Part shown: positions 55,796 to 64,000 of the stretch, piece by piece
Numbering within the stretch: position 1 is the stretch's first letter
Layout: each line of letters begins with the position of its first letter
NCBI GenBank assembly: GCA_034638255.1
Contig: JAWPGT010000042.1
Location: 62,001 to 126,000 of the forward strand
Direction: 5' to 3'
From: Coprinus comatus
Taxonomy: Eukaryota > Basidiomycota > Agaricomycetes > Agaricales > Agaricaceae
DNA length: 64,000 bases
Position numbers and translations under genes: made by a program
Notes under the pieces: model-generated
What the model saw: the letters and a program-made list of their open reading frames with translations, nothing else
Database searches by the model: none
What the model was told of the DNA's origin: nothing

Positions 55796-56566
55796 CCAAA
55801 AGTAGAAATCAACAGCATCCTTCGCCGTTTCATTTCAACGAGGGATGACAATCCATAGCCGCCCCATTTATGTCCATTGCCAAAGTGGCAGTCATCTGAA
55901 ATCGACACAGTCGAAACCCATGATGTCTTAGAGTTCAGTCGGGCAACAACAGGGGTGCTAGGTTATATTTAGCAGCATTCTTCGATGGAGGAACAGTATT
56001 TGTATTCACGTATCTATATATGTATAGAATTTGAATATAACTCGTTGCCTTTTGCTGTAGAAGGATGTAGTACCCTTAGCCCTGTACTTTATTACGAACA
56101 ATTTCTCAGGTTTCACCACAGTTTCACAAGGTTTCGTTGACATGACCTTCAAGCATCAAGATGTGTAATAAATTTAAGATGCTATCCAAAATTTGCGTAA
56201 GAAAGTAAGGGAAACCTACAGACTGCATTTCCAAATGTGCTTACTTAATACTGGCCGTGTATCCGTAAGAATTAAGTGGCACCGGAAGCGCATGTACATG
56301 ATTCTGACTCACTAGTTCAAAACGGAGCAGCGATGATCATCCCATCGCAATGGTGGCTTATGATTATAGTTTTACGGCATCCAATTACTTATATTATGGA
56401 GGATTAAATATATTGGAGCAAGCTTAGAATGCTCGAGATATTTATCGTTGGATAATATCGTTACTTTTCCTTGAAGGGTAAATTGAGGAGAGTTTTCCAA
56501 GTAAGCACGTGACTAAACCCTAACCTGAGGCGCGCGCGGGAGTGATGTTTCTGAACAATTACCTGA
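55796..56566. other. Intergenic stretch, no gene seen
   Basis: No coding similarity. Presumed promoter of the next gene at the right end. Confidence 0.4.
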
Positions 56567-58979
56567 ATGAGAATATATGCGGTTCGAACCTTGACCACCG
56601 TCGGGACGACGTTCTTCAGCTCTGAAAATCCTGATTTAATGTCGCTTAAACTTCCTACAAAGTCTAAATCGTTATACACCGCCATCCTATATGAACAAGT
56701 ACCGGATTCCACAGCATCGTCAACAAAGGGTGAAGGAGCCTCATGTACGACATATATGAAACGTTTGACGCGCGAACATCTTGCGAGGGCCAGCATGGAA
56801 GAGGTCGAATCATCAAAGGGCTCATCTGATAACGAAGACAAGGCTCAAGCACAAGAACGTGTTGTACGACTAAAGGACAAGGTCCGCAAGGCGTACTCAG
56901 AATGTAATGGCAATCCTGCCGACGGGAGATGGACTTTTGTTCACCAATTGCTAAAACTTAACACTACGCGAGGTGGAAGGCATTGGATGGGAGTTCGCGC
57001 GGAAGGAAAGGCTCCGGAAATACCAAAAGACAAATGTGTAATTCCGAAATCTAGCCAGCAATGGCTTGAAATGGAACGCCAGTTGAAGGAAGCGGAGAAA
57101 GTGAAGAAGAAAGTTGAACGGTGGATTACAAGTGCTCAGTTTGAGCCGCTCACACCTGATACTCCTGTTGTGCAAGAAGAAGCATCTACCGTCGAACCTA
57201 AAAGTCAGTCATTAAACAGTCAGCCAACCACGAAAGTGGTTTCCACTAAAAATGTTTTTTCGACGGGTTCGAAACTCGGGTTCTCTGTTATCAAGCGATC
57301 CGGTACATTGGCAAGAAACAAACCCAAAGATTTGCGAAGAAAACCATCTCCGAGACCCCCATCATCAAAACCAACAGACACTACCCCTGTTTTAAATGTC
57401 GATAATGCAGAGAGAAATACAAATAGCACCCCCAATTTTGGTCATAGTGTACGGATCACAATTCTACAGTCATTTTATTACTCTGATGCAGTGTGATCAT
57501 TAGATCTTTCCCCCGCCTTCTTTTGCTTCATCACAGTTGCATACATCAACACCAAAATCCAAACGCGTACCTCAAGCTAGAGAACCTTCTCCAATTCTAT
57601 TCGACAGTGCACTCATTTCACCACCTCGACTCCAGAAGACCTATGGCTCAAATAGAACACCTCTTCGTTCAAACACGAGTTTTGTTCGTGAAAGTAGTCC
57701 ATCTGTGCTCCCCGACACAATAATGAATCAGCCGAACAAGAAGCGAGTGCGGTCTCCTTCTCCATCCGAACTATACGTATCCAAGCGACCTCGAAATGCT
57801 GTAGAAGGAGATCAGGAAGATGTACATCATAGATCACCACTATCTGACCAGACTCACGATCAAGACGATCTTGATCCGCGCCCTACAACTCCCCCCAAGC
57901 AAGACTTACCACACCTCGTCGCACTGCTCGCAAGCAACAAATTGGAAGAAGTAAAATCCATAAAGAGATATAGAGCCTCTAGGCCCAACACAATATTAAG
58001 TGAACCCTCGGGCGTTATTTCGAAGTCTAGCTCTGGGCTCGATTCTGAAGAATCTGGAAGTGCCCAGGAGCAATCAGTGACCAAGGCTGTCGAGGCTGTT
58101 CCCATTGGAGACCAGGCACTCCATGTTGGAACCGAAAAGGTTCAACTTCAATCCAAATCTCCCCTACCTACCCCTCAAATTGCCTCAGATAACGCCACGG
58201 CTATTTCCCATCCGTTGATCCAAGATTCACCTCAGGAAGTCGATATCCCTATCGAAAAGGACCTCACCTCACACGCCCAGCCGAACGAAGAAATCACACT
58301 AACTTCAGAATATGACAAACAGAAGAAAGAAACTATACCTATCCCAGAATCCGGTGAATCGAGTACCGAGTTTACCACTAATCATCTTGAAAATGGAGGT
58401 GATATTTTTGGAGCACCATCTATCGAGGATGAACTTTCTGTTGTAGAGGTTATTTTAGTAGAAGCTTCCCGATTGTCAATTGCTCCCGAATCACCACAGC
58501 CTCATCCGCCCTCCTCTTTACCTACGCCTGAAACGCAGTTCAGCCAACTATCACCTCTGAGCTTGCAATCCAAGGGTGGTTCGGCAACCTATAATTTGTA
58601 TGGCCTCGATGTTGATACCTATTATAATCCTTCTCCGGCAAAATCTCTATCATCCCTTGCTGCCTCTGATTCAGAGTCGGAAGAAGAAAAGACGGTAGAT
58701 CAATTAACAATCAGGAGAGACCTCTTACGACTCGATTTCAATCCTCGAATTACCTCGACTCAGAAGAGCGGTTCCGGAGGCTTGGGTTTAGATATATCCC
58801 TAAATACTTCGGAGTTCAACATACCTCCTCCGGAATCTAGCCAACTATTATTGGGCGTTGGCTGGTCGAATGATAAATTACAACCTACGTCACAATTACA
58901 AGCGGAAGTGGATAGCCAGATCGATGAATTGGATAAGTTTATGGAGGCAGATTTAGGATATGATTCTCCAGGGTTTTGA
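56567..58979 (+). CDS. Large disordered protein of unknown function
   Basis: Two exons (56567-57448, 57537-58979) join in frame (NFGHS to LHTSTPKSK) to at most 774 residues. The only part that looks folded or conserved is ERVVRLKDKVRKAYSECNGN followed by PADGRWTFVHQLLKLNTTRG, GRHWMGVRAEGKAPEIPKDK and QQWLEMERQLKEAEKVKKKV, a helical region that may be a family domain. The rest is Ser/Pro/Glu-rich with many SP and TP sites, KKRVRSPSPSE (possible nuclear localisation signal) and an acidic end. Nuclear location is inferred. Start is uncertain: ATG 56567 is the longest choice, while 56756 or 56795 (MEEVESSKG) would also keep the conserved part. I do not recognise a named family. Confidence 0.66.
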
Positions 58980-59314
58980 TACTTCCTTTTATTTCTTCTA
59001 GACTAAACGTATGAGCACTTCGTTATTCTTGCATCATGCCACACGTTTTCAAGAACATGTATATCCCATGTTGTATGCAGTGTACTATGTCATTTCTCAC
59101 TTTGGTCAATATTGGTGTTCCCATCTATACACGAGGATAGATATTTCCTAATCAGTAGTAATGGACTTCTCAAAGTATCACTACATTGTGATATGGAAGA
59201 CGTCTGCACTGCATGGTGCTTTGTTCCTACCGCGAGAAGCCCAGCCAGCTACAACGGTAGGTAGAATATATTTCTTGACTACGCACAGACTCGTTAGATG
59301 TAGTCATGTATCCA
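58980..59314. other. Short intergenic stretch, no gene seen
   Basis: 3' flanks of two convergent genes. Nothing else recognised. Confidence 0.4.
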
Positions 59315-60914
59315 TCAATCGAAGACAACTACAATTACTGCGATTTCATCCCTTAAATTTTTCATTAATATCTAATCATGCAAAACATGCGAAAAACTCA
59401 CCGACTATTTACTGCGAATGGGTCCGGAAGTTTCAATAAGCTTTCTGTTAACCCATAATTGGCACCACCCAGCGCGTTTCGAGTGAGGTGAACTGCGGCA
59501 TTGCTATCCATCATAGTGAACTTCTTTGGAACGTTCCAAATTTTGTACCATTTCGTTGTGTCCTCTGTGTCTTCTCCAGGGTGCTTCCGTGATACTCGCA
59601 AAGTTTTATCGATGGTAGTAGGAATATTACTATCCGAACCGGGAGTAAGGGCGTCATCATGTGGAGTTTCAGCATCAACGCCACGCATCAACCACCCCAA
59701 TGACAGTGTAACAGCTTCTGTGCTTGTGAGACTATTCCAGAACCCTCTGTTTCCGATGATGAGAACGTCTTGAGGTTGAACTTGAAATGTTCTAATCTCG
59801 GGTTCCGCAGTAATAAAAGGAGCTTCTTGCGTTCCAGGCTCGATTAAAGTATTCGGAACATCGCCGAGATAATCCGAATGCAAACGCTCTTGAACGTCTT
59901 GTCCCCATTTACAAAATGCTAGACCGAAAGCTCGGGTAACGTCACGTCCAATATAACGCCGCAAAGCGTCAATATTGGTATTTGAATGCTTTTCTAGTAA
60001 GCGAGACTTTTCCGAGGGATTGGCGGTTGTATGTTCGGAAGCGAGAACGTATATCTCAGTTGTGAAACCTGAAACCTCCTCTTTAACCATGCGACCGAGA
60101 ACAGCACGAGCATCACCAGTATTTGCAATTTTTAGTAAACGATTTTGTTCATCGTAGCATACAAGTAAAGCAGTTGAACCTGCCATTGCAGCGGAATGTG
60201 GTACCATGTTGAGACTTTTGGAAGGAGATGAAAAGATCATGTCACGAGCCTGGAAAACTACTCCACGGTCAACATCCAAAAACGCATTTAGGACAGCAGC
60301 ATCTATCTTTTCTGAAGGTAATATCGCATTCTTGGAGGAAGATGGTTCCAGCTCTTCCCCGGATTTTGATTTCCCAAAGTGTTGTTCATATATGTCGGCT
60401 AGTTGTTTGTTAACAGCCAAAACGAGGTTATTGAAAATGAAAACACTGGTTTCCCAGCCTCGGAGTCCCTCAGTAAGAGCCATGAAGCGCCAATTATTAT
60501 CCATGTGAGTTTCGGTATGAAAAACCAGACTACAATATCGATCCGCTTTGCTAAAGGGGTTTATTAAAGGTGATGGTAATAGGAATGATAGATGAAAACG
60601 GACTTCGATAATGCGGAGTAATAATATCTGACGCCATGTTTACCCGCCCAACTACCTCGATGAGCTGCCAACCAAATGTGGTTAGTGAGCGTGTCGAGTT
60701 CTATCGTTCCACAAAAGCTTAATTTGGTCAAAAAATTAATACCAATTGCTAAAAACATACTTTGCGGTACATTTTCACTGGGAGGGACTATCTTGTCAGT
60801 ATCCGCGTATATCGTATATTTAACCGCGTATGTGATGGTGGTGATTGATGTCAAGGTTGCCAGTGCTCCCCTGAGAATAGGTCGCCTTTGGACCGCCGTC
60901 CATGCCATTTCCAA
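59315..60914 (-). CDS. PP2C-like protein with degenerate catalytic motifs (probable pseudophosphatase)
   Basis: Three exons (60914-60604, 60550-59402, 59351-59315) give 498 residues. The N-terminus has a basic start and a hydrophobic helix (GALATLTSITTITYAVKY), as for an anchored mitochondrial protein. PP2C fold marks: SNKADRYCSLVFH (motif I without its Glu), MALTEGLRGWE where an active enzyme has FDGHGGWE (Asp to Glu, His to Leu), AGSTALLVCYDEQ, LKIANTGDARAVLGR, TRAFGLAFCKW, EPEIRTFQVQPQDVLIIGNRGFWNSL in place of ASDGLWD, and RDEIAVIVVVFD at the end. Three metal-site positions are altered, so activity is doubtful. The final 37 nt exon matches the position, phase and length of that in the PP2C gene at 39744, so the two share ancestry. 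ATG 60914 or 60908 are equally possible starts. Confidence 0.8.
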
Positions 60915-61297
60915 GAGCTGTAAAAGTTACGTGTCACTTATACAACAGTTACAATACAGAGGTACAAGCGCTTACTGGCTAGTAGTTTATTAGGTAACCG
61001 GTGTCCTAATGGTATGTAACGAGTTGAAGCTTTGAAGCGGTGGAGAAGTCATTGTGTTTGATGGCTGGAAGGAGGATGTACTCAGGGTCCACCAAAACAT
61101 GCGTAAGTTTTCCCACGCCGTTACTCTCATGATGCCTGTGGTTAAAAATAAGAATGGTGTATTATCAAAATAACCGCAATACGATAGTAGATGCCTGATT
61201 ATAAACGAAGTCTAACGAATTAACACAATATCATCAGGCCGTCTAGTCTGTAGGCTACTACTATATTCTAGTGTGTCTCAGCACAATATAATGCCAT
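60915..61297. other. Intergenic stretch, no gene seen
   Basis: Presumed 5' flank of the PP2C-like gene and 3' flank of Cys-rich copy 2. Nothing recognised. Confidence 0.4.
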
Positions 61298-61919
61298 CTA
61301 AAATGGTTTGACCAGAGGTTGTCCAAGGCAGGAAGGGCACTGGCCGTTCCTGTTGACGGCTAAAAAGAGCACAGGATAAGTTAAATGTTACTAATCAATG
61401 TACACCCGGAGCCCAACTCACTGTATTGTTCAGGAAATGTGCACCTGTATTACGAATTTATTTCCGAATTGAGACCAATGGCAAAGTAGAACGAAGGACC
61501 CATAAAGTCGAAAGGGGGATAATTTATCTATCATTAGCCGTTAGTCTGTAGCATAATTATTGTTACTCACATTTGAACACACTTGGCCCTACAAGCCGGT
61601 GGCTGACAACCTCGAGGATGGACAGAGCTTGCAACGCAATGGATACTGTCGCAATCAATCTATATGGACAGTGGTCAGTATCATAACGTGGATGGGTGAT
61701 TGCTTCAAAGGTTTCACGAACGTGTTCTTCGGGCTGTAAATGATTGTTAAAATTAGTCCCGATGTTCATTGGTTCGGTGCGCAAAGCTTACTTACCATGA
61801 CCATGGCGTGTCCGCAAGTACTATAACGGAAAGTGACACTGAGAAAATCAGAGAAAATCAATCGTTGAGAACATTGACCCAAATAACTTTCCAAATACTC
61901 ACTGTCTCTTGTGGCACAT
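61298..61919 (-). CDS. Short Cys/His-rich protein (micro-exon family, copy 2)
   Basis: Six exons: 61919-61903 (17 nt), 61838-61796 (43), 61733-61722 (12), 61659-61571 (89), 61444-61422 (23), 61359-61298 (62), 81 residues. Landmarks: MCHKRHVTFRYSTCGHAMVM, PEEH, IDCDSIHCVASSVHPRGC, QPPACRAKCVQM, CTFPEQY, TVNRNGQCPSCL. All Cys and His positions of copy 1 are kept except that W-Q-Y becomes V-Q-M. The first five exon lengths equal those of copy 1. A minus-strand TATAAA at 62016-62011 lies about 95 nt upstream. Without the long 126 nt intron before the fifth exon, the gene would seem to stop after VQM, which is how a simple ORF search would miss the ending. Function unknown; possible zinc binding. 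Confidence 0.78.
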
Positions 61920-63480
61920 GTTGAAATGTAACAATTTAGTGAGAAGGTGAGTGGAAAGGGTAGGAGTGGCTGGTTGGTTGGATAAAAGATTGAGTGTTCC
62001 TTCAACTCCCTTTATACAAAAATTTCATCGCTGGCGCTACAGGCATCATAAAATATATCCCAACTAACAAGCTATTACATCCAGTATAATTGATCGTATG
62101 AACACGCCGATTACATGAGTTACCAAAATAATTCACAAAATTGAATGCAGTCATAGTAGTTGACTGAGATTAGTTGCGGTTCCCTGAGTATACGGAGTTT
62201 TTTTTGCTTGAGTTGAGGTTATTTGAACATCGAGCGCTCAATCAGTTCGTGTGCATGTGTTTTAGATTGAATCTGAACATCGTATGCTACCCCAAATTTC
62301 CCTTGTGGCATAGCTTTCTAGGGGCATTTCTTCATGCATCCAGTAATGGGTCATGATGATTTCCGAGCAGCTCACACTGCGGATACCACTGCACATATCC
62401 AGCTTCTCACGCAGTTATCCGAAAACAGAAAAGTATAGAATTGTATAGTACCAAAATAGATTCCAATATATTATATTACAATTGCCATTTTGTTCCCGCC
62501 TACACCGGTTCTAAGCCCTATACTACAGCCTACTACTTAGAAACGGCAATTTATTGGAACACCGCGCACAAATGAAGTACCAGAATCCAGAATCTGGAGA
62601 AGTCACATATACTGGGCAGCTTTAATAAGCAACATGCAATTATAAAATTGAATATCGTATTGAGAGTGCACCGCCGAACGGTTGGAGTCCGTCTCTCGTA
62701 TTAGAATGATAGGTACTCGAATAGATCTTTGCAGTTGTAACTACAAGTATGTGATGAGCGTTTGGCGTTCTGGGAGGTCAGATAATCAAAGTGTCACATT
62801 AATTAATAATCCTGCTTCATCGGAACCAAAGTAGTGGTAACTTGTAAGCAATACAAAGTCGGAACAGGTTGTGTACAACGCACAGTAGTCCGAATGTGTG
62901 TTAATGCAACACAAAGTTTGGAAGACATCGGGCAGTCACAATGTGATGTAATACAACGGTCAGTGAAATTCAACCACTACTCTCAAACGTTACACTTAAT
63001 CACGCTTACTGACCCCCGCCGACGCTACCTTCGCGGCTCATTCACCAGTTGATCTTGAACGTGAATTGACCTGCTAAAGCCTTAATCAGGATTGAGATTC
63101 TTTCCTTTTCTTCTCCGAAACTCCTTGAATTAGACCTCGAACCCAGACAGTTCCAACAGTCGCGATAGTCACTCTTCCAAGTGCATGTTACAAGTAGGTG
63201 GTCCCGCTAATCATTCTACGGCTGTTAATCTCGAGGATGAACGGGTGGACCTTCCAGGATACTGATAACATCAAGGTTGGTATGGGTACACTGTAACTTC
63301 TCAAAATGATAGCATAGATAAAATAATAGAAGAAAATCACAAATCAAAACAATAATAAAAGCATAACAGCAGCCGCGAAGAAGAAAGAACGAAAAAGTGC
63401 TGCAACAGTAGTATAAAAATAAATATCTATGTCACAATCCTATGGCGATGTTAGGTAGTGATGGACTGTGTGTAACGGCA
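61920..63480. other. Gene-free region between Cys-rich copies 2 and 3
   Basis: About 1.5 kb with only short motif-free open frames. No further copy of the Cys-rich family was found in it. Confidence 0.4.
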
Positions 63481-63966
63481 CTAATAAGGCTTGACCCATG
63501 GTTCACCCAAGCACTCTGGGCACCTTCGATTGATCTGGGGAGCTAGAAGTCGTTTAAATAACTGAAATTCCCAAAGAAAAATACCACCACCTACAGTATT
63601 GCTCAGGAGCGTTTCGACTTTTATTTTCGTACATTAGTCGAACGATTCAATTTTGAGGCAGCGGGAGTGAGAGTCAGTAACAGATTCACCTGCTAGAGAT
63701 CGTTATACGCACTAGTAAGCACATGTTCTCCTACAAGTAGGGGGTTGGCACCCCCTAGGGTGGGCGGTGCTAAGAGAACATCCCATTCTCCTACAGTCGA
63801 TCTAAATGAGATAGTTAAAATTAGGTGGTAAATCATCCTTAATTTATGACTGACATGTTCATCGGGCTATTATGTATCCAATGATAAGTAGGTTAATGTG
63901 TTGTTAAAGTGACAGAAACTTACTAAGACTATGGCGTGGTTGCATTGAAGGTAGAAAAAAGTAACT
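63481..63966 (-). CDS. Short Cys/His-rich protein (micro-exon family, copy 3, 5' end outside window)
   Basis: Exons 2-6 are inside the window: 63966-63924 (43 nt), 63866-63855 (12), 63801-63713 (89), 63617-63595 (23), 63542-63481 (62). The first 17 nt exon must lie beyond 64000, since 63967-64000 is intron. Landmarks: VTFFYLQCNHAIVL, PDEH, IDCRRMGCSLSTAHPRGC, QPPTCRRTCAYY, RNAPEQY, SPQINRRCPECL, ending VKPY. Exon lengths equal those of copy 2 exactly, and the tail (CLGEPWVKPY against CLGQPLVKPF) shows it is the closest relative of copy 2. Confidence 0.78.
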
Positions 63967-64000
63967 CTAGAATAATAATAAAGATATGAAGATTTCAGGA

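Noticed and set aside
56578..56592. B-box-like GGTTCGAACC
   Set aside because: No A-box or pairing arms upstream; it lies at the start of a coding frame and is most likely chance.
56461..56841. Minus-strand open frame opposite the start of the disordered-protein gene
   Set aside because: It mirrors the plus-strand coding sequence, has no motif, and would lie entirely within the other gene's first exon.

Overview
This 64 kb window is nuclear DNA from a filamentous basidiomycete, most likely a mushroom-forming Agaricomycete. Almost every gene is split by 45-90 nt GT-AG introns, and both strands carry genes at moderate density. Several recognised families are typical of Agaricomycetes: DUF6593, an I66-type beta-trefoil protease inhibitor, expanded F-box/LRR-like proteins, divergent PP2C proteins, and a short Cys/His-rich family with micro-exons. 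No prokaryotic features, CRISPR arrays, rRNA genes or confident functional tRNA genes were seen. All gene models were made by eye from conserved motifs and in-frame splice joins.

Layout. 0-5 kb: autophagy gene ATG101, then a broken F-box gene. 5-17 kb: three related DHA1-type MFS transporters on the minus strand, with an FAD-dependent GMC (aryl-alcohol oxidase-like) oxidoreductase between the first and second, plus an F-box fragment and a 791 bp near-perfect foldback element with tRNA-like modules in its arms. 18-23 kb: a long coiled-coil protein with a Cnn_1N/CM1 motif (microtubule organising centre) and an I66 protease inhibitor. 24-27.5 kb: two tandem tyrosinases, the first broken by one missing base. 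28-30 kb: a second decayed F-box gene. 30-41.6 kb: a small membrane protein, a Baeyer-Villiger/FMO-type monooxygenase followed by a zinc alcohol dehydrogenase, a DUF6593 protein, an ADH relic, and a divergent PP2C. 42-47.3 kb: one decayed and two intact F-box/LRR-like genes in tandem. 48.8-51.7 kb: a 14-TM MFS transporter of the vacuolar basic amino acid (DHA2) type. 53.5-64 kb: three copies of an ~80-residue Cys/His-rich protein with identical exon lengths (17/43/12/89/23 nt plus a last exon), interleaved with a Lys-rich small gene, a disordered protein of unknown function and a second PP2C relative whose metal-binding motifs are degenerate.

How the genes relate. Housekeeping genes (ATG101, the CM1 protein) are mixed with accessory families under duplication and decay: F-box (2 intact, 4 broken), tyrosinase (1+1 broken), ADH (1+1 relic), DHA1 MFS (3), PP2C (2), Cys-rich short proteins (3). 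The BVMO and ADH genes are adjacent and co-directional, and their chemistries could be consecutive (alcohol to ketone to ester or lactone). GMC oxidase, tyrosinases, ADH and efflux pumps fit a lignocellulose or aromatic-compound lifestyle. There is no polyketide, terpene or nonribosomal peptide core enzyme, so this is not called a biosynthetic cluster.
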